A stretch of 64,000 nt of DNA from the NCBI GenBank assembly GCA_035726825.1, contig JALNTX010000018.1:33845-97844 (forward strand), read 5' to 3'. The notes below the pieces were generated by a model, which saw only the letters and a list, made by a program, of their open reading frames with translations, searched no databases and was not told where the DNA came from. The position numbers were made by a program, and so were the translations under genes. Source of the DNA: Pseudocitrobacter sp913778145 (GTDB lineage: Bacteria > Pseudomonadota > Gammaproteobacteria > Enterobacterales > Enterobacteriaceae). Each line of letters begins with the position of its first letter. Positions within the stretch are counted from its first letter, which is position 1. Positions 16,323 through 24,568 of this stretch are shown piece by piece.

Positions 16323-17507
16323 ATGACGGATCAAAAAGATAACTCCGCCGTGGTTGAAGAAACCAGGGAGGCCGTGGAGACCACGCCACAGCCAGAAGCA
16401 CAAAAACCCACTGACGCTGAGAAGAAAAACGGCGGCGCAAAAACCAGCCTGGTGCTGAGCGCCGTGGCGATCGCGATTGCGCTGGCGGCGGGCGTGGGGC
16501 TGTATGGCTGGGGAAAACAGCAGGCCGTAAACCAAACTACCGCCAACGATACGCTGGCAAATCAACTGGTTGCGCTACAAAAAGCGCAGGACGACCAGAA
16601 AACGCAGTTTGACGCCCTGCTGAAACAGCAGGCCGCGCAGCTTGCCGAGGCGCAGAATCAGCGCGATACGCTGGCGAAGCAGCTTGATGAAGTACAGCAA
16701 AAAGTGGCGGCTATCTCCGGGACCGACGCGAAAACCTGGCTGCTGGCACAGTCCGACTTCCTCGTGAAGCTGGCGGGCCGCAAGCTGTGGAGCGATCAGG
16801 ATGTCACCACCGCCGCCGCGCTGCTGAAAAGCGCCGACGCCAGCCTGGCCGACATGAACGACCCGAGCCTGATTAGCGCCCGTCGCGCCATCACCGAAGA
16901 TATCGCAAGCCTTGGCGCGGTGTCTCAGGTGGACTACGACGGCATCATCCTGAAAGTAAATCAGTTAGCAAATCAGGTCGATAACCTGCGTCTGGCGGAC
17001 AACAATACTGATGACTCACCGATGGATGCCGACAGCGATGAGCTCTCCAGCTCGATTGGCGAGTGGCGCGTGAATCTGCAAAAAAGCTGGCAGAACTTTA
17101 TGGACAGCTTTATAACCATCCGCCGCCGCGATGAAACCGCCGTACCGCTGCTCGCGCCAAATCAGGATATCTATTTGCGCGAAAATATACGCTCGCGCCT
17201 GCTGGTTGCCGCACAGGCTGTACCGCGTCATCAGGAAGAGACTTACAAACAGGCGCTGGATAACGTTTCGACGTGGGTGCGCGCTTACTACGATACCGAT
17301 GATGCCACCACCAAAAGCTTCCTCGATGACGTAGACAAACTCAGCCAGCAGAGCATCACCATGAACGTACCGGAGACGCTGCAAAGCCAGCCGATTCTGG
17401 AAAAACTGATGCAGACGCGCGTGCGTAATCTGATGGCGCAGCCCGCTGCGGCCGCGCCGGCTGTGCAGGCTGAAACGCCCGCCCCTGCCGCGCCTCAAGG
17501 AGAGTAA
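16323..17507 (+). CDS. hemX: HemX family protein
   Basis: A 394-residue protein (393 in E. coli) once annotated as uroporphyrinogen-III methylase, although no methyltransferase motif is seen. An acidic N-terminal segment (about 1-38) is followed by one transmembrane helix (LVLSAVAIAIALAAGVGLYG, about 42-61). Next comes a Gln/Ala-rich coiled coil to about residue 135 and a periplasmic domain. The C-terminus is Ala/Pro-rich (APAVQAETPAPAAPQ). Cotranscribed with hemD and hemY. The role is unproven; an inner-membrane scaffold for haem enzymes is a common suggestion. Confidence 0.95.
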   Translation: MTDQKDNSAVVEETREAVETTPQPEAQKPTDAEKKNGGAKTSLVLSAVAIAIALAAGVGLYGWGKQQAVNQTTANDTLANQLVALQKAQDDQKTQFDALLKQQAAQLAEAQNQRDTLAKQLDEVQQKVAAISGTDAKTWLLAQSDFLVKLAGRKLWSDQDVTTAAALLKSADASLADMNDPSLISARRAITEDIASLGAVSQVDYDGIILKVNQLANQVDNLRLADNNTDDSPMDADSDELSSSIGEWRVNLQKSWQNFMDSFITIRRRDETAVPLLAPNQDIYLRENIRSRLLVAAQAVPRHQEETYKQALDNVSTWVRAYYDTDDATTKSFLDDVDKLSQQSITMNVPETLQSQPILEKLMQTRVRNLMAQPAAAAPAVQAETPAPAAPQGE

Positions 17508-17509
17508 TT

Positions 17510-18706
17510 ATGTTGAAAGTGTTATTACTCTTCGCACTGCTGATCGCCGGGATCGTCGTCGGCCCAATGATCGCCGGGCACCAGGGTTACGTGCTGATCC
17601 AAACGGATAACTACAACGTCGAAACCAGCGTCACCGGGTTAGTGATCATCATGATCCTTATCATGGTGGTGCTGTTTGCCCTCGAATGGGTGCTGCGCCG
17701 CATCTTCCGCACCGGCGCGCATACGCGCGGCTGGTTCGTCGGCCGTAAACGTCGCCGCGCGCGTAAGCAAACGGAACAGGCACTGCTCAAACTGGCGGAA
17801 GGCGATTATCAGCAGGTAGAGAAGCTGATGGCGAAAAACGCCGATCACGCGGAACAGCCGGTGGTGAACTACCTTCTGGCTGCCGAAGCCGCACAACAGC
17901 GCGGTGATGAAGCGCGCGCCAATCAGCATCTGCAACGCGCGGAAGAAAACGCGGGCAATGATTTGATTCCGGTCGAAATCACCCGCGTGCGTTTACAGCT
18001 TGCGCGTAATGAAGATCACGCCGCTCGCCACGGCGTCGATAAGCTGCTGGAAATCACCCCGCGTCATCCGGAAGTGCTGCGTCTTGCCGAGCAGGCATAT
18101 ATTCGCACCGGCGCGTGGAGCTCGCTGCTGGATATCATCCCGTCGATGGCGAAAGCCAACGTGGGCGATGAAGCTCATCGTGCCGCGCTCGAACAGCAGG
18201 CATGGATTGGCCTGATGGATAAAGCCCGTGCCGACGAAGGAAGCGAAGGGCTGCGGAACTGGTGGAAGAATCAGAGCCGTAAGACCCGTCATGAAGTACC
18301 GCTTCAGGTGGCGATGGCAGAGCATCTCATTGAGTGTGACGATCATGACACCGCACAGCAGATCATCATCGACGGGCTGAAACGTCAGTATGATGACCGC
18401 CTGGTGATGCTGATCCCGCGTCTGCGTACCAATAACCCGGAACAGTTGGAAAAAATGCTGCGCCAGCAGATCAAGAGTGTGGGCGATCGCCCGCTGCTGT
18501 GGAGCACGCTGGGCCAGTCGCTGATGAAACACGGCGAATGGCAGGAAGCGAGCCTTGCCTTCCGCGCCGCCCTGAAACAGCGTCCGGATGCTTACGATTA
18601 TGCCTGGCTTGCCGACACCCTTGACCGTCTGAAAAAGCCGGAAGAGGCAGCGGCGATGCGCCGCGATGGGTTGATGCTTACCTTGCAAAATAACCCGCCG
18701 CAATAA
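17510..18706 (+). CDS. hemY: HemY, TPR-containing inner-membrane protein
   Basis: A 398-residue protein, the E. coli length. Two N-terminal hydrophobic segments (about 3-23 and 42-65: VTGLVIIMILIMVVLFALEW) anchor a C-terminal domain of tetratricopeptide-like helix pairs, for example LAEGDYQQVEKLMAKNA, VNYLLAAEAAQQRGDEARA and QEASLAFRAALKQRP. In E. coli it belongs to the hemCDXY operon; a role in late protoporphyrin synthesis has been proposed without enzymatic proof. It should not be confused with the Bacillus HemY oxidase. A rho-independent terminator follows. Confidence 0.96.
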   Translation: MLKVLLLFALLIAGIVVGPMIAGHQGYVLIQTDNYNVETSVTGLVIIMILIMVVLFALEWVLRRIFRTGAHTRGWFVGRKRRRARKQTEQALLKLAEGDYQQVEKLMAKNADHAEQPVVNYLLAAEAAQQRGDEARANQHLQRAEENAGNDLIPVEITRVRLQLARNEDHAARHGVDKLLEITPRHPEVLRLAEQAYIRTGAWSSLLDIIPSMAKANVGDEAHRAALEQQAWIGLMDKARADEGSEGLRNWWKNQSRKTRHEVPLQVAMAEHLIECDDHDTAQQIIIDGLKRQYDDRLVMLIPRLRTNNPEQLEKMLRQQIKSVGDRPLLWSTLGQSLMKHGEWQEASLAFRAALKQRPDAYDYAWLADTLDRLKKPEEAAAMRRDGLMLTLQNNPPQ

Positions 18707-18717
18707 TTACTGCTTCA

Positions 18718-18743
18718 GGGGGGCCATCCGGCCCCCTTTTTTT
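18718..18743 (+). terminator. Rho-independent terminator of hemCDXY
   Basis: The GC-only stem GGGGGCC/GGCCCCC with an ATCC loop (18719-18736) is followed by seven T. It lies 12 bp after the hemY stop and converges with the glmZ terminator. Confidence 0.92.
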
Positions 18744-18749
18744 ACCCAT

Positions 18750-18951
18750 AAAAAAACGCCTGCTCACAGGAGCAGGCGTTAAAACAGGTCTTTATGACAA
18801 CAATGGGTGCTTCACTCAACGTTATGTCCATGGTGTCTGATGAGGCCTAAGCGACATCTGTCATCGGACGATAAGCACCGTAAACGGCTCTGCATCATTC
18901 CTGAGTTTATGAGGCCAGAAGGCGAGCATAAGAGATGGAATGAGCATCTAC
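18750..18951 (-). ncRNA. glmZ: Small regulatory RNA GlmZ
   Basis: On the minus strand the RNA starts GTAGATGCTCATTCCATC and ends with the hairpin AACGCCTGCTC / GAGCAGGCGTT plus seven T. Start, end and much of the interior (for example GCCGTTTACGGTGCTTATCG and TGTCGCTTA) match E. coli GlmZ (about 207 nt; about 202 here). The position between hemY and aslA is also that of E. coli. GlmZ base-pairs with the glmS leader with Hfq to activate glucosamine-6-phosphate synthase, and is cleaved by RNase E with RapZ. Its decoy GlmY is not in this window. Confidence 0.93.
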
Positions 18952-18958
18952 GGCGCGC

Positions 18959-18979
18959 ATTATTGCACACACTTTGACA
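18959..18979 (-). promoter_or_regulatory. Overlapping sigma-54 / sigma-70 promoter of glmZ
   Basis: On the minus strand TGTCAA-N5-GTGCA (18979-18964) resembles the -24/-12 pattern TGGCAC-N5-TTGCA. The adjacent ATAAT (18963-18959) can act as a -10 for transcription from 18951. E. coli-type glmZ promoters are known to combine both. The -24 match is imperfect. Confidence 0.5.
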
Positions 18980-19358
18980 CAAAATCATCCCCTTTCTGAA
19001 GGAATGGGATTTTTCTGTACAAAAATCGTGCTCATCGGTAATAACGACCTGCTTTATCGCTATTCCGTCCTAATTATAAACATTATAAATATATAAAAAT
19101 ACCTCATAAAATAAACCTATATTTATTTATAAATGTCGATTTAAAACCAATGGACAATATAAATATTATTCACTCATAGAATATTAAATAGCAGTAATAA
19201 TCAAAGAGATGCCCGCCTTTCGCCTTACAAAATAAACAGTCGACGTGTAGGATATCCAGGACGCAGAAATATTTTTATCCATTTATCAAATTAATATTTT
19301 TGCGCATCAATACGCAATTACTCCTTCATGTGGATGATATGAAAACGGAGCATTAATA
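18980..19358. other. AT-rich intergenic region upstream of aslA
   Basis: About 380 bp of very AT-rich sequence between the glmZ promoter and aslA, with runs such as AAATATATAAAAATACC near 19086. It probably holds the aslA promoter and activator sites of glmZ. No open frame, RNA gene or clear palindrome was found. Confidence 0.6.
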
Positions 19359-21011
19359 ATGGATTTTTCTTTTTCACCAAAATTGCTTGTTGTCGCAATG
19401 GCTGCGGCAATTCCCGTCCTCGCCAGCGCGGCGGATACTCCCGCATCGGCCACCGCGCGTAAGGGCTTTTCCGGATACGATCACCCTAACCAGTACCTGG
19501 TCACCCCGGCTACCAAAATTGCCGACAACCTGATGCCGGTTATGCAGCACCCGGCGCAGGATAAACAAACGCAGCAGAAACTGGCTGAGTTAGAGAAAAA
19601 AACCGGCAAAAAACCGAACGTCGTGATCTTTATTCTCGACGATGTGGGCTGGATGGACGTCGGCTTTAACGGCGGTGGCGTGGCGGTCGGTAACCCGACG
19701 CCGGATATCGACGCCGTTGCCAGCCAGGGGTTAATCCTCACCTCTGCGTATTCCCAGCCAAGTTCTTCCCCAACTCGCGCCACCATCATGACCGGCCAGT
19801 ATTCCGTACACCACGGCATTCTGATGCCGCCAATGTATGGCATGCCCGGCGGGCTGGAAGGGCTGACCACGCTGCCGCAGCTGCTGCACGATCAGGGCTA
19901 CGTGACGCAGGCCATTGGTAAATGGCATATGGGCGAAAACGAAGGCTCGCAGCCGCAGAACGTCGGTTTTGATGATTTCCGTGGCTTTAACTCGGTATCA
20001 GACATGTACACCGAGTGGCGCGACGTGAACGTTAACCCGGAAGTGGCGCTCAGCCCGGCACGTTCGGAATACATCAAAAAACTGCCGTTCAGCAAAGATG
20101 ATGTTCACGCCGTTCGCGGCGGCAAACAGGAAGCGGTTGCCGATATCACGCCGAAGTATATGGAAGATCTCGACCAGCGCTGGATGAAATACGGCGTCGA
20201 CTTTATCAATAAGATGGCGAAAAGCGATAAACCGTTCTTCCTCTACTACGGTACGCGCGGCTGCCACTTCGATAACTATCCGAATGCAAAATATGCGGGC
20301 AGTTCCCCGGCACGCACCTCCTACGGCGATTGCATGGTTGAAATGAACGACGTCTTCGCCAACCTGTACAAAACGCTGGAGAAAAACGGTCAGCTGGATA
20401 ACACGCTGATTGTCTTCACCTCCGATAACGGCCCGGAAGCGGAAGTTCCGCCGCACGGTCGTACGCCGTTCCGCGGCTCTAAAGGATCAACCTGGGAAGG
20501 CGGCGTACGCGTACCGACCTTCGTTTACTGGAAAGGCATGATTCAGCCGCGTAAATCGGACGGTATTGTCGATCTGGCTGACCTCTTCCCAACCGCGTTG
20601 AGCCTGGCCGGGCATCCGGGCGCAGAGCTGGCGAAACTGGTTCCTAAAACCACCTTTATTGATGGCGTGGATCAAACCTCGTTCTTCGTTGGCGACAACG
20701 GGCAGTCTAACCGTAAGGCAGAACACTACTTCCTGAACGGCCAACTGGCGGCGATTCGTATGGATGAGTTCAAATACCATATGGTCATTCAGCAGCCGTA
20801 TGCGTTTACCCAGAGCGGCTATCAGGGCGGCTTCACCGGCGCCGTGATGCAAACCGCCGGATCGATGGTGTTTAACCTGTATACCGATCCGCAGGAAACG
20901 GACTCTATCGGCGTGCGCCACATCCCGATGGGCGTGCCGTTGCAGACAGAAGCCCATGCCTACATGGAAATTCTGAAGAAATATCCGCCTAAAGTGCAGG
21001 TCAAGCTGTAA
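19359..21011 (+). CDS. aslA: Periplasmic arylsulfatase AslA (Ser-type)
   Basis: A 550-residue type I sulfatase precursor. The signal peptide (residues 1-24, cleavage after LASA) predicts export. ILDDVGWMDVGFNGGG (about 92-107) supplies the metal-binding Asp pair. The signature SSPTRATIMTGQ starts at Ser136, so the formylglycine precursor is serine (S-x-P-x-R) rather than cysteine, which implies maturation by a radical-SAM enzyme; aslB lies next to it in convergent orientation. Further motifs are IGKWHMG and FTSDNGPE. The substrate is unknown. An E. coli-like terminator follows. Confidence 0.96.
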   Translation: MDFSFSPKLLVVAMAAAIPVLASAADTPASATARKGFSGYDHPNQYLVTPATKIADNLMPVMQHPAQDKQTQQKLAELEKKTGKKPNVVIFILDDVGWMDVGFNGGGVAVGNPTPDIDAVASQGLILTSAYSQPSSSPTRATIMTGQYSVHHGILMPPMYGMPGGLEGLTTLPQLLHDQGYVTQAIGKWHMGENEGSQPQNVGFDDFRGFNSVSDMYTEWRDVNVNPEVALSPARSEYIKKLPFSKDDVHAVRGGKQEAVADITPKYMEDLDQRWMKYGVDFINKMAKSDKPFFLYYGTRGCHFDNYPNAKYAGSSPARTSYGDCMVEMNDVFANLYKTLEKNGQLDNTLIVFTSDNGPEAEVPPHGRTPFRGSKGSTWEGGVRVPTFVYWKGMIQPRKSDGIVDLADLFPTALSLAGHPGAELAKLVPKTTFIDGVDQTSFFVGDNGQSNRKAEHYFLNGQLAAIRMDEFKYHMVIQQPYAFTQSGYQGGFTGAVMQTAGSMVFNLYTDPQETDSIGVRHIPMGVPLQTEAHAYMEILKKYPPKVQVKL

Positions 21012-21022
21012 CACTTATGCAG

Positions 21023-21051
21023 GCCCGCCGAATTCCGGCGGGCTTTTTTTT
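21023..21051 (+). terminator. Rho-independent terminator of aslA
   Basis: The stem GCCCGCCG/CGGCGGGC (21023-21030 and 21036-21043) is followed by eight T, 11 bp after the aslA stop. The T run reaches the aslB stop codon on the other strand. Confidence 0.92.
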
Positions 21052-22288
21052 ATTTTTGCGGAAAAATGAGATGCGCCTTCATGATATCGCTGGCCGGGCG
21101 GCCGCTGGCGAGCAGGTCACGCATGGCCTTCAGATAGGGCGGCAAATGGCGGAAGTAGTGACGGAAGCCCTCGCAGAGATAATTCATCTCGCCGTCGTCT
21201 CCCGGCATAAAGCGATGCTTCGGGCAGCCTCCCCAGCAGGCTCTTAACACCTCGCACTGCTTGCAGGCCATAGGCAGACGCGCGTATTTATCCTGGCCAA
21301 ACTGCTGCTGGGCGGGGGTATCAATCATGTCTGCAAACGTGTCATGATGAATATTACCCAGCTGAAATTCAGGGTAGACGTAGTGATCGCAGGCGTAAAC
21401 ATCGCCGTTATGCTCCACCACCACCGAGCGACCACAGGTTGGCTGATGATGGCACACCGCGCCAGGCGCGCCGACAAAGTTGGCGAACGCCCATTCGATA
21501 TTCATCACAAAAATAGTGCCAACATCGCGCTGGACCCAGCGATCGAACACCGCCGTCAGAAATTCACCGTACGCTTTCGGGAGAACTGACCACGCCGTGA
21601 CGCCCTTAGCTACCCTTTCACTTCCTGGCCCATGCAGAGAAAGCCCCACATTGGCTTCCCTCGGCCCGGCCTGGCGCTCAACCACCGGAATAAACTGGAT
21701 AAACTGCACCCCGGCCTCGCAGAGAAAATCATAAACTTTCAACGGTTCAAGGGCGCTTTGCCGGTTGACGCAGGCCAGCACGTTGTAGTCGACGCCATGC
21801 TTTTGCAGCAGCGACAGCGCGCGCATCACCGGTTTGTGCGTCGGTCTTCCGCCTTTGGTCAGCCGATATTCGTTATGAATGTCCGCCGGGCCATCCAGTG
21901 ACAGGCCAATTAAAAAATGGTGCTCACGAAAAAAAACACACCATTCATCATCCAGCAGCACGCCGTTGGTCTGAAAACTGTTGCTGATGCGTCGACCTGC
22001 GCCATATTTCGCCTGTAACGCCACCGCGCGGCGATAAAAATCGAGTCCCAGCAGCGTCGGCTCACCGCCCTGCCAGGTAAACGCGACTTCCGTCTGCCCT
22101 TCAAGGGCAGCAATATAGTTTTTGATGTAGGCATCCAGCGTTGCATCGCTCATTCGCGAGCACGCGCTGGCGTCGGGATAAAGCGCCTGCTTTTCCAGAT
22201 AGAAACAGTAAGTGCAGTTGAGGTTGCATTCGGATCCGCTGGGTTTCGCCATCGCATGAAACGCGCGGATTGGGATCTGTTGTGACAT
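21050..22288 (-). CDS. aslB: Anaerobic sulfatase-maturating enzyme AslB (radical SAM / SPASM)
   Basis: A 412-residue radical-SAM enzyme that oxidises the active-site Ser (or Cys) of a sulfatase to formylglycine. The CX3CX2C cluster motif is ECNLNCTYCFYLEK near residue 21-34 and the SAM-binding GGEPTL region follows. The C-terminal SPASM Cys sets are CHHQPTCGR with VYACDHYVYPEFQLGN, and ACKQCEVLRACWGGCPKHRF. The ATG at 22288 has AAGGA eight bases upstream; the ATG at 22297 overlaps that Shine-Dalgarno and is less likely. The likely substrate is AslA, encoded convergently next door. Confidence 0.95.
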   Translation of the reverse strand: MSQQIPIRAFHAMAKPSGSECNLNCTYCFYLEKQALYPDASACSRMSDATLDAYIKNYIAALEGQTEVAFTWQGGEPTLLGLDFYRRAVALQAKYGAGRRISNSFQTNGVLLDDEWCVFFREHHFLIGLSLDGPADIHNEYRLTKGGRPTHKPVMRALSLLQKHGVDYNVLACVNRQSALEPLKVYDFLCEAGVQFIQFIPVVERQAGPREANVGLSLHGPGSERVAKGVTAWSVLPKAYGEFLTAVFDRWVQRDVGTIFVMNIEWAFANFVGAPGAVCHHQPTCGRSVVVEHNGDVYACDHYVYPEFQLGNIHHDTFADMIDTPAQQQFGQDKYARLPMACKQCEVLRACWGGCPKHRFMPGDDGEMNYLCEGFRHYFRHLPPYLKAMRDLLASGRPASDIMKAHLIFPQK

Positions 22289-22401
22289 CGTCGCCATCCT
22301 TAAGCATCAGAATCCGCCATCATAGTGATGTGCAGCGAAGCGAAAGGGGCGTTTTTTGCGAATGGAGAGAAATTCAGAAATGTGCGCGATACGCAGAAAA
22401 C

Positions 22402-22424
22402 AAAAAACCCCGCCGAAGCGGGGT
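22402..22424 (-). terminator. Terminator of the argX-hisR-leuT-proM operon
   Basis: On the minus strand AACCCCGC-TTCG-GCGGGGTT is followed by a run of T (22402-22407), eight bases beyond the CCA end of proM. Confidence 0.92.
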
Positions 22425-22431
22425 TCAAAAT

Positions 22432-22508
22432 TGGTCGGCGAGAGAGGATTCGAACCTCCGACCCACTGGTCCCAAACCAGTTGCGCTACCAAGCTGCGCT
22501 ACTCGCCG
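22432..22508 (-). tRNA. proM: tRNA-Pro(UGG)
   Basis: A 77-nt cloverleaf with encoded CCA. The sequence starts CGGCGAGTAGCGCAGC, the anticodon loop reads TTTGGGA with anticodon TGG, and the T arm is GGTTCGAATCC. It is the last gene of the four-tRNA operon. Confidence 0.98.
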
Positions 22509-22549
22509 AAATACTGCTTTTTGAATTTTTAGTTCAATCTTTAAAGTCG

Positions 22550-22636
22550 TGGTGCGAGGGGGGGGACTTGAACCCCCACGTCCGTAAGAACACTAACACC
22601 TGAAGCTAGCGCGTCTACCAATTCCGCCACCTTCGC
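22550..22636 (-). tRNA. leuT: tRNA-Leu(CAG)
   Basis: An 87-nt class II tRNA with a long variable arm (GTTCTTACGGAC), start GCGAAGGTGGCGG, anticodon CAG in CTTCAGGTG and encoded CCA. Nearly identical to E. coli leuT. It lies 41 bp upstream of proM. Confidence 0.98.
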
Positions 22637-22657
22637 ATTGTCACAACTTTTCAATAA

Positions 22658-22734
22658 TGGGGTGGCTAATGGGATTCGAACCCACGACAACTGGAATCAC
22701 AATCCAGGGCTCTACCAACTGAGCTATAGCCACC
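22658..22734 (-). tRNA. hisR: tRNA-His(GUG)
   Basis: A 77-nt tRNA including the encoded extra G at position -1 that histidyl-tRNA synthetase needs (GGTGGCTATAGCTC). The anticodon is GTG in GATTGTGATT; CCA is encoded. Confidence 0.98.
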
Positions 22735-22789
22735 ACTGCAAATCTTTTACGCGGTTATCAAAACCACCGCAGCTCCAGCACCGGGTAAA

Positions 22790-22866
<77 letters not shown>

Positions 22867-22887
22867 TTAGCGCCGTTGCGGGGTCGG

Positions 22888-22916
22888 ATAATACGGACTT
22901 CCCACCCCGCTGTCTA
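22888..22916 (-). promoter_or_regulatory. Promoter of the argX tRNA operon
   Basis: On the minus strand the -35 TAGACA (22911-22916) and the -10 TATTAT (22888-22893) are 17 bp apart. They are followed by the GC-rich discriminator CCGACCCCGC, typical of stringently controlled stable-RNA promoters. Confidence 0.85.
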
Positions 22917-22968
22917 GTGCCTTTTTAAAGAAAATTATCGTTTGCTCAGGGTTTGTGCGTTTTGTCGC

Positions 22969-24354
22969 TTATTTCTCCACTTTTTGCAGATCCACGCCCC
23001 GATTCAGGCCAAAAACTTTATAAACCAGGGTTACGACCGCTAAAAAGAGAATGCCGACAAACAGCGACATGCGCGTATCTTCGTTAATTCCCATGCCGAT
23101 CAGCACACAAATCAGGAACGCCATCGTTAAATAGTTGGCCCACGGGAAGAGCAGCGAGCGGAACGGATGGCTGGCAATCGCGGCTTTGTGTGCGCGACGG
23201 AAGCGAATCTGGCTAATCAGAATCACAAACCACGGCACCATCCCCGGCAGGACGCTGGCGCTATACACGTATACAAACACGCGCTGCGGGTTAGGAATAA
23301 TGTAGTTGAGGCACGAGCCAATCAGCAGAATCACGATGGAAAGCGCCACGCCCGCGGCCGGCACACCGCTGCGCGATACTTTCGCCATCGCCGCCGGAAG
23401 CTGACGGTTCTTCGCCAGCGCGTAGAGCATACGGCCACAGCTGTACATCCCGCTGTTACAGCCGGAGAGCGCCGCCGTCAGCACCACAAAGTTAATAATC
23501 CCCGCCGCCGCGGTAATACCAATCTTGGCGAAGGTGAGCACAAACGGGCTGCCGTTAGTGCCGATTTCATTCCACGGGAAGATAGTGACAATAACAAAGA
23601 TGGCACCGACATAGAAAATCAGGATACGCCACAGCACTTTGCCTACCGCGCTGCGCAGCGTGACCTGAGGGTTTTTCGCTTCACCCGCCGTCATACCGAT
23701 CAATTCAACACCCTGATACGAGGCAACCACGATACAGAGCGCCGTCAGGAAGCCTTTCCAGCCGCCCGCAAAGAAACCGCCGTGCGCCGTCAGGTTGTCG
23801 AAACCAATCGAGTGGCCGCCATTACCGAAGCCGAAGAAAATCACGCCAAGGCCAATCACAATCATCACAATGATGGTGGTGACTTTAATCATCGCGAACC
23901 AGAATTCGATTTCGCCGTACAGACGCACCGCGGCCAGGTTCGCCAGCGCCACCAGCCCGACGGCAATCAGCGCCGGTATCCACTGCGCCATCTCCGGGAA
24001 CCAGAACTGCACGTAGACGCCGATGGCGGTAATTTCCGAGATCCCTACCGCCATCCACATAAACCAGTAGGACCAGGCCGTGAGATAACCAAAGAACGGG
24101 CTCATATAACGGTGCGCGTAAACGGCGAACGACCCGGTGACCGGCTCAATAAACAGCATTTCGCCCATGGATCGCATGATGAAGAAGACAAATACCCCGG
24201 CCAGAATATAGGCCAGCAGTACCGACGGTCCGGCCCACTTCAGCGTGCTTGCGGCGCCCATAAACAGGCCGACACCGATGGTGCCGCCAAGGGCGATTAA
24301 TTCGATGTGACGGGCTTCCAGACCGCGCTGGAGCTCCGGTTTTTTCTCTGCCAT
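22969..24354 (-). CDS. yifK: Amino-acid permease YifK (threonine/serine transporter, ThrP)
   Basis: A 461-residue APC-superfamily permease of the amino-acid transporter (AAT) group with about twelve transmembrane helices. TM1 carries the unwound substrate-binding motif GGTIGVGLFMGAAS (about residues 19-32), preceded by the cytoplasmic ERGLEARHIELIALGG typical of the AAT group. SYQGVELIGMTAGEAKNPQ near 210-228 is a family signature. In E. coli it is reported as a threonine/serine-proton symporter controlled by Lrp and GcvB. It lies downstream of wecG with a 214-bp gap (24355-24568). Confidence 0.93.
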   Translation of the reverse strand: MAEKKPELQRGLEARHIELIALGGTIGVGLFMGAASTLKWAGPSVLLAYILAGVFVFFIMRSMGEMLFIEPVTGSFAVYAHRYMSPFFGYLTAWSYWFMWMAVGISEITAIGVYVQFWFPEMAQWIPALIAVGLVALANLAAVRLYGEIEFWFAMIKVTTIIVMIVIGLGVIFFGFGNGGHSIGFDNLTAHGGFFAGGWKGFLTALCIVVASYQGVELIGMTAGEAKNPQVTLRSAVGKVLWRILIFYVGAIFVIVTIFPWNEIGTNGSPFVLTFAKIGITAAAGIINFVVLTAALSGCNSGMYSCGRMLYALAKNRQLPAAMAKVSRSGVPAAGVALSIVILLIGSCLNYIIPNPQRVFVYVYSASVLPGMVPWFVILISQIRFRRAHKAAIASHPFRSLLFPWANYLTMAFLICVLIGMGINEDTRMSLFVGILFLAVVTLVYKVFGLNRGVDLQKVEK

Positions 24355-24568
24355 AAATCCTCTTGTGTTTGCATGATTCCGGTCATCGCCGGTTATTTTT
24401 ATGTGTAAAACGTATAACGCTTACAGGTAGGGGGATATCAAAAAACAGACGGATTTTCCATCAAGGGTGCGAATGGTTTAACAATTTTTGATAAATGGCA
24501 AATAAAGTATTTGATATGTGAATGAATCGCGCAAATATTGCGCAACCATTCACATTTTCAGGTAGGGA

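Noticed and set aside
16323..17507. HemX as uroporphyrinogen-III C-methyltransferase
   Set aside because: No SAM-binding motif is present; the protein is a single-pass coiled-coil membrane protein.
22270..22603. Plus-strand frames across the tRNA cluster (84 and 92 codons)
   Set aside because: They run through tRNA-Pro and tRNA-Leu genes in antisense and show no protein features.
23167..24300. 377-codon plus-strand frame antisense to yifK
   Set aside because: Shadow of the yifK codon pattern: composition rich in His, Arg and Asn without hydrophobic core or motif, and yifK is a clear permease.
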